In this document: positions 42,910 to 52,737 of the stretch, piece by piece
Layout: each line of letters begins with the position of its first letter
Position numbering within the stretch: position 1 is the first letter of the stretch
Source of the DNA: Bacteroidales bacterium
GTDB lineage: Bacteria; Bacteroidota; Bacteroidia; Bacteroidales; UBA932
Assembly (NCBI GenBank): GCA_023227835.1
Contig: JALOCI010000009.1
Location: 1 to 64,000, forward strand
Length of the DNA: 64,000 nt
Direction of reading: 5' to 3'
Translations under genes and position numbers: made by a program
The notes under the pieces: generated by a model
The model's input: the letters and a program-made list of their open reading frames with translations, nothing else
Database searches by the model: none
Told to the model about the DNA's origin: nothing

Positions 42910-44158
42910 AATATTATCAGTTTCATGGAAGAACGTCTGGCGAAACAAGAAAAGAAGCCTGATTGTAATTACGGCTGTAATGCTTGGTACTGCTGCCGGT
43001 GTATTCACCTCCGGTCTTATGAACGGCTGGGTGGACCAAAGAATCAGGTCTGTGATTAACATTGAGCAGTCTCATATAAAGTTATATAATCCTGATTTTT
43101 TAAAGAATGAAGAGCTGACAAACTATATTAAAGGAGTTGCTCCATTAGAGAAATATCTGAAAGTAAACAATAAAATCAAAGGATTCAGCAAAAGGATTAA
43201 GATTATGGCCATGGCTGCCACTTCGAGGGGTAACACGGGACTTATGCTGCTAGGTGTGAATCCGGATGAAGAGATGGTTGTTTCTGAATTATATAAGGAC
43301 ATTGTACCTGATGGTGGTCAATATCTTGATAATAATAAACCGGGAGGTATTTTTATCAGCGATAAAACCGCAGAGACACTTCATACAAAAAACAAAGAAA
43401 CGGGCAAATACAAACTTCGCTCAAAGATTGTGTTCACTTTTACAGGGAAAGAGGGGGAAATGATAAGTCAAAGCTATCGTGTATGCGGTATATTCAAGAC
43501 AAGCAATACCGCTTTTGACCAGATGTGCGCCTTTGTTCTTGATAAAGACCTTCGTTCTGCCATACCCCTTAATGAAAATGAGATTCACGAAATTGCCGTA
43601 ATTTTAAATGACAATAGTGACCTGAGTTCCGTAAAGGATGATATCAACAAAAGGTTTCCAAATATTTCCGCTCTTGATTGGAAGGAACTGGCACCTGATG
43701 CCGGTATGATGTCCGAATATATGTATATCTACTACATGATTATAATGGGATTCATCCTTTTTGCCCTGGCGTTCGGAATTATTAACACAATGCTTATGGC
43801 AATTCTCGAAAGAGGCAAGGAGATAGGAATGCTGATGGCCATTGGCATGAATAGATCAAAAGTTTTCAAAATGATAATGCTGGAGACAGTATTTCTTACA
43901 ATGGTCGGCGCTATGGTGGGTATGGCTGTAGGATGGTTGCTGATAACAATAACCGGGAAAACCGGAATTGATTTCTCCTCTGTTGAAGAGGGATTTGAGG
44001 CGATTGGCTGGTCATCTGTTGTTTACCCAAATATCCCGGCGGGATTTTTCTTTGGAGTTACATTAATGGTCGTTTTAACCGGAATAGCAGCTTCATTGTT
44101 ACCTGCCAGAAAAGCACTTAAAATGAATCCAGTAGAAGCTCTGAGAACTGATAACTAA
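42902..44158 (+). CDS. FtsX/LolC-type ABC permease (second of pair)
   Basis: 418 aa with the same plan as the preceding product: SWKNVWRNKKRSLIVITAVM start, periplasmic domain, three C-terminal helices (YYMIIMGFILFALAFGIINT, METVFLTMVGAMVG-type stretch) and the conserved end LPARKALKMNPVEALR. It follows and overlaps the first permease gene, and is seven bases from the ATPase gene. Confidence 0.9.
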   Translation: MDRILSVSWKNVWRNKKRSLIVITAVMLGTAAGVFTSGLMNGWVDQRIRSVINIEQSHIKLYNPDFLKNEELTNYIKGVAPLEKYLKVNNKIKGFSKRIKIMAMAATSRGNTGLMLLGVNPDEEMVVSELYKDIVPDGGQYLDNNKPGGIFISDKTAETLHTKNKETGKYKLRSKIVFTFTGKEGEMISQSYRVCGIFKTSNTAFDQMCAFVLDKDLRSAIPLNENEIHEIAVILNDNSDLSSVKDDINKRFPNISALDWKELAPDAGMMSEYMYIYYMIIMGFILFALAFGIINTMLMAILERGKEIGMLMAIGMNRSKVFKMIMLETVFLTMVGAMVGMAVGWLLITITGKTGIDFSSVEEGFEAIGWSSVVYPNIPAGFFFGVTLMVVLTGIAASLLPARKALKMNPVEALRTDN

Positions 44159-44165
44159 CGTATAT

Positions 44166-44852
44166 ATGAGTGTTATAGAAATAAGAGATCTTGTTAAGAT
44201 CTACGATGGCTCGGCAGTTGAGGTTACAGCTATTGATAATGTAAACCTCAACATTGATGCTGGAGAATTTACAGCCATAGTAGGGCCTTCAGGCTCCGGC
44301 AAGACAACTTTACTCAACATGATAGGCGGGCTTGACAGCCCGACATCGGGAAGCATTATTATTGACAGTGTGGATATTACCAGGCTTAAATCGAAACAAT
44401 TGATAGATTTCAGACTTAATAATATCGGCTTTGTCTTTCAGTCTTACAACCTGATTCCAGTACTAACTGCGGCAGAAAATACCTCTTTTGTAATGGAACT
44501 TCAGAAAAGGGAAAAAAGCCTCATCAACGAACGGACTAAATCAATACTCACAGATGTGGGATTAAGTGCAAAGATGAACAGCCGCCCCAATCAGATGTCG
44601 GGAGGAGAGCAGCAACGCGTAGCTGTTGCCAGGGCAATGGCTTCCGGCCCGAAATTCATCATTGCAGATGAGCCGACCGCTAACCTTGATACAAAAAATA
44701 CAGAGAAGCTGCTCGACATGATGGAAGAGATGAATGAAAAGCGTGGCATTACTTTTATCTTTTCGACACATGACCAGAGAGTTATAAGCAAAGCACACAG
44801 AATAATTGTCCTGGAGGATGGCAGAATAATCAAAGATGAAAAAAAACAATGA
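44166..44852 (+). CDS. LolD/MacB-type ABC ATPase
   Basis: 228 aa. Walker A GPSGSGKTT (about 38-46), FVFQSYNLIP Q-loop, signature MSGGEQQRVAVARA, Walker B FIIADEPTANLD and STHDQR switch His. This set is diagnostic of the LolD/FtsE/MacB exporter class. The stop overlaps the next start by four bases. It powers the two permeases. Confidence 0.94.
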   Translation: MSVIEIRDLVKIYDGSAVEVTAIDNVNLNIDAGEFTAIVGPSGSGKTTLLNMIGGLDSPTSGSIIIDSVDITRLKSKQLIDFRLNNIGFVFQSYNLIPVLTAAENTSFVMELQKREKSLINERTKSILTDVGLSAKMNSRPNQMSGGEQQRVAVARAMASGPKFIIADEPTANLDTKNTEKLLDMMEEMNEKRGITFIFSTHDQRVISKAHRIIVLEDGRIIKDEKKQ

Positions 44853-46030
44853 GAAAACTCCTGCTTCTCATATCATTATGCTTTCTGACACTACAGGCTA
44901 AGGCGCAAGGAGTGTCATTAACAGGATATGTGAAGGATATGCAGGGTGTCTACTATCTTGAAAACGCCATACACCTGTCCAACGGGAATTCTCTTCAATG
45001 GACCACATACAATCAACTAAACAACCGGGTTAATATCGACTGGGAAATTACAGAGCCCTTTCACATAAATGTTGGTTTACGCAACAGGATCTTTTTTGGT
45101 AAGATGCTGGGCAGTATTCCGGAATATATTGATTTATTTGAAAAGGACAAGGGATTTTTAGATCTCAGTATTAACCTCATAGAAGGGAATAAGTGGTTTT
45201 TAAACAGCTCTCTGGACAGACTTTACATTGATTATACAATTGGCAAATGCCAACTGAAAGCAGGAAGACAGCGTATAAACTGGGGAATTGACCTAATCTG
45301 GAATCCAAATGATCTTTTCAATGCCTTCTCTTATATAGACTTTGATTATCAGGAGCGTTCGGGTAGTGATGCAATCCTTTTTACATGGTATACCTCAGAT
45401 AATTCCTCTCTGGATATTGCCTGCAAGGTAGACCACAACAAAGAAAGCACAATTGCTGCCAGATATCTGTTTAATATAAAAGATTACGACATACAGTTCA
45501 TTGCCGGAAAATACATGAAAGATCTTGCAGCTGGTATGGGGTGGTCTGGAAATATCGGTCCTCTCTCATTCAGAGGCGAAGGAACTGTTTTTACTCCATA
45601 CAACAATGATAATACAGACTCTTCCGGTACTTCAGCTGCATTTACTTTTTCCTTTGATTACACCACAAAAAGCTCTCTTTATCTCCAGACGGCTTTTCTG
45701 TTTAACAGTGGCGGCACAAGAAAACAGACAACAGGAATATCACTGTTGGATCCGGACAGGAATCTTGATGCAAAACATCTCTCTCTCGGCAAGTACGAAA
45801 TTTTCGGACAAATAAGCTACCCTGTCAACCCAGTTCTGACATTGGGTATATCCGGCATGTACAACCCTTCTGATAACTCCTGCTACATAGGACCATCCCT
45901 TACTCTGTCCCTGGGAGACAATTTTGATTTTATGCTTGACAGCCAATTACTAATTGGAAATGAGGGCAGTGAGTATGGAACATATGGTAAAACTTTCGCA
46001 GGATTCGGGAGAGTAAAGTGGAGTTTTTAG
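44849..46030 (+). CDS. Outer-membrane beta-barrel protein of the Lol-like operon
   Basis: A signal peptide (LQAKAQG) is followed by a long series of amphipathic strands (FHINVGLRNRIFFGK, CQLKAGRQRINWGIDLIW, SSLYLQTAFLFNSGG) and a terminal FGRVKWSF, the classic barrel end. RQRINWG is reminiscent of DUF1302-type proteins that accompany LolA-like/permease operons in proteobacteria. It shares a four-base overlap with the ATPase gene, so all five genes 40729-46030 form one unit. It may form the outer-membrane receiver of the exported molecule. Confidence 0.7.
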   Translation: MRKLLLLISLCFLTLQAKAQGVSLTGYVKDMQGVYYLENAIHLSNGNSLQWTTYNQLNNRVNIDWEITEPFHINVGLRNRIFFGKMLGSIPEYIDLFEKDKGFLDLSINLIEGNKWFLNSSLDRLYIDYTIGKCQLKAGRQRINWGIDLIWNPNDLFNAFSYIDFDYQERSGSDAILFTWYTSDNSSLDIACKVDHNKESTIAARYLFNIKDYDIQFIAGKYMKDLAAGMGWSGNIGPLSFRGEGTVFTPYNNDNTDSSGTSAAFTFSFDYTTKSSLYLQTAFLFNSGGTRKQTTGISLLDPDRNLDAKHLSLGKYEIFGQISYPVNPVLTLGISGMYNPSDNSCYIGPSLTLSLGDNFDFMLDSQLLIGNEGSEYGTYGKTFAGFGRVKWSF

Positions 46031-46046
46031 AAGTGTAAATTATTTC

Positions 46047-46054
46047 TATATTTG
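46047..46054 (+). promoter_or_regulatory. Putative -7 element before the second barrel gene
   Basis: TATATTTG (TAnnTTTG), 26 bases before the ATG at 46080. It overlaps nearly the position of an upstream in-frame ATG (46056), which would then lie at or before the transcription start; hence my choice of 46080. Confidence 0.4.
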
Positions 46055-46079
46055 TATGTGTAAACAACCGTCATGTACG

Positions 46080-46793
46080 ATGCACTCCGTTTTACGCACA
46101 GCTTTCCTCATCACACTATTGTTCTCGCTGAACAATAGCAATTTATCCGCACAAGACAATAATGAATCCGGCATAACTACAGAGGGAGGGGTGGATATTC
46201 TGAATAACTATATCTGGCGAGGTCAGGACTTTCTTCACAAAGGAAGCATACAGCCGTATATTTCAACCTCATGGAAAAATTTCACGTTAGGAATGTGGAG
46301 TGCTTTACGAATTAAAGGAGAAGGCACAGACGAGGTAGATCTCTATTTATCCAAGAGTATCGGACCTGTAACTCTTACCCTTTATGACTACTGGTCATAC
46401 AGCAAGAGTTCACCCTCAAAATATTTCGATTTTAACTCCAATACAACTTCGCATATACTTGAGGCTCAGATTTTGCTTTCCGGAGGAGACAGGATCCCTT
46501 TCAACCTGCTGGGCAGCTATTTGTTTTACGGAGACGATCCATCAAGGAGTATATATCTGGAACTTCAATATGTACAGCCTGTTAAGGAGGCAGAACTAAC
46601 CTTTTCTGTCGGATATCAGGCAAAGGGTGAGTATTATGCGGAAAAAGCCTCTTTTGTAAATACAAGCATAGGTTTTGTGCAACCGATAAGACTTTTTAAT
46701 AAAATAGGAACCAGTCTGATATCTAATATCACGTATAACCCTTCTGCAGACAAGCTCTATTTTTCAATAGGATTCAGTTTTAATAATTTATGA
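46080..46793 (+). CDS. Outer-membrane barrel protein (Gcw_chp/TorF-like)
   Basis: Signal peptide (MHSVLRTAFLITLLFSL...) then GGVDILNNYIWRGQDFLHKG, which strongly recalls the conserved YxWRG start of the Gcw_chp (PF09694-like) family. Alternating strands follow (TLGMWSALRIKG, VTLTLYDYWSYS, ELTFSVGYQAKG) and a terminal FSIGFSFNNL. Start at 46080 because a promoter-like TATATTTG sits at 46047-46054. The family is thought to sense or transport at the outer membrane. It precedes the sensor kinase gene by seven bases. Confidence 0.65.
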   Translation: MHSVLRTAFLITLLFSLNNSNLSAQDNNESGITTEGGVDILNNYIWRGQDFLHKGSIQPYISTSWKNFTLGMWSALRIKGEGTDEVDLYLSKSIGPVTLTLYDYWSYSKSSPSKYFDFNSNTTSHILEAQILLSGGDRIPFNLLGSYLFYGDDPSRSIYLELQYVQPVKEAELTFSVGYQAKGEYYAEKASFVNTSIGFVQPIRLFNKIGTSLISNITYNPSADKLYFSIGFSFNNL

Positions 46794-46800
46794 CAATACC

Positions 46801-48483
46801 ATGGCAATAATTAGCACCCTTCAAAAACGTCTCCTTGCATTAATTGTTGCGACAGGATTACTCTTTATCGTTATCTTTCTTATTCTGTCTTTCATGCAAC
46901 AAAAAGCATCCAAGATATTGTCAGATTCCGCACAATCCCAACTTGATACAGAGAGTGATGGTTTTTTAAAAATGAGCACTAGCCTGATTGACCAGGTTGC
47001 CTGGGATTACTCCTATTGGGATGAAATGGTTGAATCTATAAATACTGACGACAAAGAATGGTATGAAGAGAATATAACAACAATTATCTCCTCTTTCCAT
47101 CTTGATTATGCAGCTGTGTATGACAAGGCCAGAAAAAAAGTTCATTATGCATGTTCCGGGTTAATGAAAGCGTCTCCAGAAATACCTGAGGGGGTATTTA
47201 AAGCACTGGAAAACAAGCCAAACATCTCATTTTTCCTTTCAACCCAAGCCGGTTTTTTAAAAATAAGCGGCTGTTCTGTTCATCCGACAAATGACCCGTC
47301 TCATACGACAACGCCCACAGAAGGTTACGTTTTCGTTGCAATACTCATGAGCCAATCGTATCTTCAGGAGCTTTCTGTTGTAAGCGGGGCAAAAGTTTAT
47401 GCCAGCAATGCCGAGAATTCGTCAAAAAATAAGGGAAGTTATAATTTAGTATCTACAAAAAGGCTCAAAGGATGGGATGGAACTACTATAGGCTACCTCC
47501 GTTTTGACAGAATGTACGAAGGGCTGAGGATGCACAGGACAGCATCAATTCAGATATCTCTTTTTCTGATTGTTGCCATAATAACTATATGGTTTTCCTT
47601 ACAATTTTCTCTTAAGCGATGGGTAATAAATCCCACCAGAATCGTAAGCGAGATTATTGAAACAGAAGATACAGGAAAATTGCATCTGTTAAACAATGCC
47701 TCGGACGAATTCAGAGAGGTAGGGAGATTGTTCCGAAAGCATGTTTTACAAAAAGCAGAACTTGTTAAAGCCAAGGAGAAGGCCGAAGAGTCTGATCGGC
47801 TTAAGTCTGCGTTCCTTGCAAACATGAGTCATGAAATAAGGACTCCGATGAACTCAATAATGGGATTTGCAGACCTCTTGAAAGAACCCGATCTTTCTGT
47901 CGATCAAAGGGATAAATACATCTCACTTATCGAAGAGGCCGGAGAGAGGATGCTTGATATAATAAGTGACCTGATTGCAATTTCAAGGATAGAGTCAGGA
48001 CAGGAAGAGGTCAAGATATCATTGTTCAATCTAAATGAGTTGCTTGATTATCATTATATACTATTCAGAAAGAGTGCCATACATAAAGGGATTGAGCTTC
48101 GGGTTGATAAAAAGGAAGATACATCCATGGTTAATTTCAATTCCGACCGGGATAAGGTTTACACAATCCTTACAAATCTTCTCAGCAATGCCCTGAAATA
48201 TACAGGCGAAGGAAGTGTGACTTTCGGTTATGAAATGGAAGACGATTATGTGAGATTCCATGTCAAAGATACAGGAATCGGTATTCCTGCCGACAAGATG
48301 GATAAGATTTTCAACCGCTTTGTACAGGCTGACCAGTCTTTCACAAAATCCTACGAAGGGAACGGGCTTGGATTGCCTATATCGAAAGCCTACACGGAAA
48401 TGCTTGGCGGGAAAATTTGGGTTGAAAGCAAACCCGGCATAGGTTCTTGTTTTTATTTTACGATAAAAAATAATGCTGTATAA
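46801..48483 (+). CDS. Membrane sensor histidine kinase with CHASE4 domain
   Basis: 560 aa. Membrane helix (LLALIVATGLLFIVIFLIL), periplasmic CHASE4 domain (about 35-245; motif VAWDYSYWDEMV), second helix (ISLFLIVAIITIWFSL), HAMP-like linker and coil, HisKA with FLANMSHEIRTPM (phospho-His344), and HATPase (LTNLLSNALKYT, DTGIGIPADKMD, GNGLGLPIS). There is no receiver domain and no response-regulator gene nearby, so it is an orphan kinase. It lies seven bases after the barrel gene and may respond to envelope status. Confidence 0.9.
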   Translation: MAIISTLQKRLLALIVATGLLFIVIFLILSFMQQKASKILSDSAQSQLDTESDGFLKMSTSLIDQVAWDYSYWDEMVESINTDDKEWYEENITTIISSFHLDYAAVYDKARKKVHYACSGLMKASPEIPEGVFKALENKPNISFFLSTQAGFLKISGCSVHPTNDPSHTTTPTEGYVFVAILMSQSYLQELSVVSGAKVYASNAENSSKNKGSYNLVSTKRLKGWDGTTIGYLRFDRMYEGLRMHRTASIQISLFLIVAIITIWFSLQFSLKRWVINPTRIVSEIIETEDTGKLHLLNNASDEFREVGRLFRKHVLQKAELVKAKEKAEESDRLKSAFLANMSHEIRTPMNSIMGFADLLKEPDLSVDQRDKYISLIEEAGERMLDIISDLIAISRIESGQEEVKISLFNLNELLDYHYILFRKSAIHKGIELRVDKKEDTSMVNFNSDRDKVYTILTNLLSNALKYTGEGSVTFGYEMEDDYVRFHVKDTGIGIPADKMDKIFNRFVQADQSFTKSYEGNGLGLPISKAYTEMLGGKIWVESKPGIGSCFYFTIKNNAV

Positions 48484-48623
48484 CTACGAAATTATTATTA
48501 ACTTGCACAGATAAATGAGCGAGAGGAGCCACAAGTCAAGTGGTGATTGGTGTAACATGTTGTTTTATATTTTGTTGTTTCGATTATAATTTAGCCTAAT
48601 ATTAACCCAAAATATATTCTAAA

Positions 48624-51479
48624 GTGAAAAAATTTCTTGTTCTAATGTTTTTATCCATTTGGATAATCTCTCCTCAATTGCTTGCCCAGGGGCAACAGAA
48701 GTATACTCTTGAGGGGAAAGTTACTCTCTATGGTACAGACGAACCTATCCCTTACGTAAATGTGCTCATAAAGGAGCTTAACGTTTGGGGTATTTCAGAT
48801 GTAAATGGTGCATTCAAGATTACCGGCATAATACCGGGCACACACACACTTGAATCGAGTTCCCTCGGTTATCAGACTGTAAAGTATCCGATAACTGTCA
48901 ACAGGAACATAACAGACTTCAAAATCCAACTGAAAGAAGAAAACCTTACCCTTGACGATGTTGTTGTTACAGCAGTCCGAGGAGGTAGCATGAACTCTTC
49001 TTCAAAGGTTGAGAAAGCTGCAATTGAACACGTTCAGGCATCCAGCCTTGCTGATGTGATGCAATTAATGCCTGGTAATATTATCGCAAATCCGACCTTG
49101 ACTTCCAGCAATAGTGTTACCATAAGGTCAATAGGAGACGCAGGCAGTTTAAACGGCCGGGGAGTCGGCCTGATGATAAACGGAGCTCCTATTTCAAGCG
49201 ATGCCTCAATGAGTCTTCCTGAGAATTCTACCGTTACTGCAAATACTATTGACTTTCGTAACTATTCAACTGATAATATTGAATCAGTAGAAGTTCTTAA
49301 AGGAGTTCTTTCGGCTGAATATGGCAATGTGACATCCGGAGCCATCCTTGTAACTACCAAGGCCGGTGTGACACCTTTCGATGTCAGAATCAAGGCTGAT
49401 CCAAACACAAAAGCAATAGCCATAAGCAAAGGTTTTGCCGTAAGCGATAATGGAGGCAACATAAATATTGACCTTGACTACGCAAGAGCTTTCAAAAAAT
49501 GGATATCTCCTGTCGATGTGTTTGACCGTACTACAATGGGGTTAACATATTCAAACACATTCAATAAAGAGAAGACACCGTTCAGATTTAATGCCCGTAT
49601 AAGTGGATATTTATCAGGAAATAATGTTGACACAGACCCTGACATATCAAAACTTGACTATTCCAGGAATCGGACAAAGAACCTTACATTATCCCTATAT
49701 GGTAACTGGCAGCTCAACAAATCTTGGATTTCTTCTTTAAACTACAATATTTCCGGAACGTATCAGAACAAAACAACTAAGAACTATACCGTTTCATCCA
49801 AGTTGCCTGTAGCAACCACAAATTCTTTAGTCGACGGCATTAGTGTGGGATATTTCACTGAAGCCTTTAACGAAGAGGATGAAAGAATTGAGGATATTCC
49901 AATATATTTTAATGCAAAACTTTCAGGAAATCTAAATAAAAAGATAGGTAATATTTTTTCCAAAACAGTATTGGGTACAGAGTTCAACACACAAGGCAAC
50001 AAGGGCCGCGGATACTATTATCTGAGCGGGACACCACAGTTTTTCAGGGAAAGACACTATTCTGACGTTCCATTCCTATCTGATCTCAGTGCATTTCTTG
50101 AAGAAAAACTCACAATCCCGGTTTATAAGAAAACATCCCTGGAAGTTAGCGCAGGTGTGCGTGCAAACAAGATGATTATAGACGGGTATAACTATGATCC
50201 AACTATCGAACCTCGTTTTAATGGAAAATATGTAATTGTCCCTGAGAGAAGAAGTGGTTCACTCAGATCCTTTGCTCTCCGTGGCGGATGGGGAATTCTT
50301 AAAAAACTTCCTTCAATCGGACAATTGTATCCGGATCCTTTATACAAAGATGAAACTCTCTTCCAATACAGGAATACTGCAACCGGAGAAAGCCTTGCAC
50401 TAATACAGACAACCGTAATAGACAGTAAGCTTGATTACAATCTTAAACCGGCCAAGACAACAAATATGGAATTAGGTTTTGACTTCAACCTCTTTGGAAT
50501 AACCGGTGAAATCACCTACTTTAATGAGAATCTGACAGATGGAATTACATCTAATTCAACATTTTTGTCTGAATCTTATGATTATTATAATACCGTTACT
50601 TCGGCGACTGCTTCTCCAAAATATGAGAATGGAAGAGTGTATGTGAAGAATGCAAATGACGTTTATGAGGCCCTGGCATATTCTACAAAACGTCGTTTTA
50701 AATCTTATTCAAAACCGGACAATAGAGGACAAATAAAGAAATGGGGTGTTGAATATGACTTAAATTTAGGCAAGATTAAGGCAGTCAACACATCTGTATT
50801 AGTTAACGGCGCTTACATAAGAAGTAAATACTCAACTCCGGGACTTGAATATCATTACTCTGGGTATGTTGACCCGATAGATCCTACAATACTTGTTCCT
50901 TATGTAGCGATATATGAAAACGATGCGTCAGTTGAATTAGGTAGTGGAAATGAGAGGTTGTCGACAAATATAAACCTTGTGACAAACATCCCGTCAATCA
51001 GGATGGTTATTTCGCTCGTTACACAGTGTATCTGGCTTAATAACTCTTGGAACGAATTTGACGAAACCAAGATCTACAAACTTGATTCTAACGGCAAACC
51101 TGTATATGGCGATTATAATAATCAGACTAATACTGAGGTTCTTTACAGAGATCCGGTATCATACATGGATATGGATGGTGTTATAAGACCATTCAGTGAT
51201 TACTGGACAACAAACGATCCAAACTTGAAAACTCGTCTTGCAACGCTGATTGAATCCCAGAACAGAAGCTACTGGTTCAAGAAAGCCGGTTATAAACCAT
51301 ATTTTATGGCAAATATCCGCGTCACAAAAGAGATTGGAAAACTAGCCTCACTCTCTTTTTATGCAAACAACTTTACTAACTCAAGGCCGATTATGAAGAA
51401 TAAAGCCCGGCCGAATGCAACTGGAGGAAGAATGAATACTCCGATTTATTTTGGTGCAGAGTTAAAATTAACATTCTAA
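48624..51479 (+). CDS. TonB-dependent outer-membrane receptor
   Basis: GTG start (MKKFLVLMFLSIWIISPQLL). Signal peptide, then a carboxypeptidase-regulatory-like domain (KYTLEGKVTLYGTDEPIPYV), the linker ENLTLDDVVVTAVRGG, a plug (SADVMQLMPGNI-like segment; IRSIGDAGSLNGRGVGLMIN; IESVEVLKGVLSAEYGNVTS), and a long barrel ending YFGAELKLTF. It differs from SusC in lacking the family's typical pairing with SusD and is followed by a lipoprotein and a second barrel. The ligand is unknown. The 140-base upstream gap holds an unassigned short hairpin. Confidence 0.9.
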   Translation: MKKFLVLMFLSIWIISPQLLAQGQQKYTLEGKVTLYGTDEPIPYVNVLIKELNVWGISDVNGAFKITGIIPGTHTLESSSLGYQTVKYPITVNRNITDFKIQLKEENLTLDDVVVTAVRGGSMNSSSKVEKAAIEHVQASSLADVMQLMPGNIIANPTLTSSNSVTIRSIGDAGSLNGRGVGLMINGAPISSDASMSLPENSTVTANTIDFRNYSTDNIESVEVLKGVLSAEYGNVTSGAILVTTKAGVTPFDVRIKADPNTKAIAISKGFAVSDNGGNINIDLDYARAFKKWISPVDVFDRTTMGLTYSNTFNKEKTPFRFNARISGYLSGNNVDTDPDISKLDYSRNRTKNLTLSLYGNWQLNKSWISSLNYNISGTYQNKTTKNYTVSSKLPVATTNSLVDGISVGYFTEAFNEEDERIEDIPIYFNAKLSGNLNKKIGNIFSKTVLGTEFNTQGNKGRGYYYLSGTPQFFRERHYSDVPFLSDLSAFLEEKLTIPVYKKTSLEVSAGVRANKMIIDGYNYDPTIEPRFNGKYVIVPERRSGSLRSFALRGGWGILKKLPSIGQLYPDPLYKDETLFQYRNTATGESLALIQTTVIDSKLDYNLKPAKTTNMELGFDFNLFGITGEITYFNENLTDGITSNSTFLSESYDYYNTVTSATASPKYENGRVYVKNANDVYEALAYSTKRRFKSYSKPDNRGQIKKWGVEYDLNLGKIKAVNTSVLVNGAYIRSKYSTPGLEYHYSGYVDPIDPTILVPYVAIYENDASVELGSGNERLSTNINLVTNIPSIRMVISLVTQCIWLNNSWNEFDETKIYKLDSNGKPVYGDYNNQTNTEVLYRDPVSYMDMDGVIRPFSDYWTTNDPNLKTRLATLIESQNRSYWFKKAGYKPYFMANIRVTKEIGKLASLSFYANNFTNSRPIMKNKARPNATGGRMNTPIYFGAELKLTF

Positions 51480-51491
51480 TACTGAAGGAAA

Positions 51492-52724
51492 ATGAAAAAT
51501 ATAAGAGTATTAACTCTTCTAATAATATCCCTCAATCTTTGGGGGTGTTTGAAGGATTCGAAAATGGATCAATTCTCAGATGATGCTATCAGCTCAACTA
51601 TCGCAGTTGAGGTTACCATGCCGGATGGCTACGACTCATATGAGACATCAAACCTGCTTGTTACTCTGAACGATCCAAGTACCGGACTTAAGTTTTCCGG
51701 AGAAACAGATGCTAACGGCGTTGCAACCATAAAGGTCGCTCCGGGTTCTTATTTTGCAACTGCAGAAACAAAACATTCCACAGGTAAGGTCATGTATATA
51801 TTCAACGGCACCTCTGATAAAATAAGAGTCACACCAAAAGATCCAAAACATGTAGAAGCAAAAGTCGCTCTTAATGTGTCAAAATCAGGTCAGTTGATAA
51901 TTGCTGAGCTTTATTATGGAGGTTGCACCAATCCTGCTGACGGAAAATCTTACACAAGCAAAGATACATACATCAAAATATACAACAACTCTGAAGATGT
52001 TGCATACCTTGATTCCCTGTGTGTTGGTGTTGCAGATCCCTGGATAGCTCTTTCAAGTGGAAAGGCTTCTCCTTGGGTTAAAAACAATTCCAGTGAATTA
52101 AGGGACTCTGTTCCAAATTCTTTAATTGGCTGGATGTTTCCCGGCACAGGTACTGATCACCCGCTTCAACCGGGCGAATTTACAATAGTATGCCTGAATG
52201 GTATTAATCATACTCTGGTATGCTCAACTTCCATAAATTTAGCTGTTAATGGTTACTGGGCTATGTATGATCCAATCTTGACAAAATCCCAAACTGTTCC
52301 GGAGCCTGGAGTAAACCTTATGTACGGTTTTTGGAAATGCGGGACATCAACTGCATATATAGTAGCACCTCAAGGTCCGGCAGTGTTCTTGTACACTATG
52401 GGAGGCAAGACTCCGGCCCAATTCGTGGCAGACACTTATACATGGAAACCTGGTGCTTCTAATAGAAACTTTGACTGTCTAATGGTAGATAAAAATCTCG
52501 TAATTGATGGCGTTGAATGTCTTAGAAATACAACTGATACAAAGAGATTCAGACCTGAAATTGACAATGGATTCACAATGGTAGATGGAACCGGAACAGG
52601 ACAAGCTGTACAGAGAAAGGTTGATGCAACAGCAACACTTGCAGCCGGAGGAAGAATTGTATACCAGGATACCAATAATTCATCAAATGACTTTGAGAAA
52701 AAGTCCGCACCATCACTGAAATAA
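51492..52724 (+). CDS. DUF4876-like lipoprotein partner of a TonB receptor
   Basis: Lipoprotein (lipobox LNLWGC), an Ig/carboxypeptidase-regulatory-like domain (AVEVTMPDGYDSYETSNLLV, DANGVATIKVAPGSYFAT), then a larger domain (SGQLIIAELYYGGCTNPADG, KDTYIKIYNN, LQPGEFTIVCLNG) recalling the DUF4876/lamin-tail-like architecture. It starts 12 bases after the receptor gene and takes the position SusD holds in other loci. It is probably surface-exposed and ligand-binding; function is not established. Confidence 0.75.
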   Translation: MKNIRVLTLLIISLNLWGCLKDSKMDQFSDDAISSTIAVEVTMPDGYDSYETSNLLVTLNDPSTGLKFSGETDANGVATIKVAPGSYFATAETKHSTGKVMYIFNGTSDKIRVTPKDPKHVEAKVALNVSKSGQLIIAELYYGGCTNPADGKSYTSKDTYIKIYNNSEDVAYLDSLCVGVADPWIALSSGKASPWVKNNSSELRDSVPNSLIGWMFPGTGTDHPLQPGEFTIVCLNGINHTLVCSTSINLAVNGYWAMYDPILTKSQTVPEPGVNLMYGFWKCGTSTAYIVAPQGPAVFLYTMGGKTPAQFVADTYTWKPGASNRNFDCLMVDKNLVIDGVECLRNTTDTKRFRPEIDNGFTMVDGTGTGQAVQRKVDATATLAAGGRIVYQDTNNSSNDFEKKSAPSLK

Positions 52725-52737
52725 ACTGAGATAAGAG

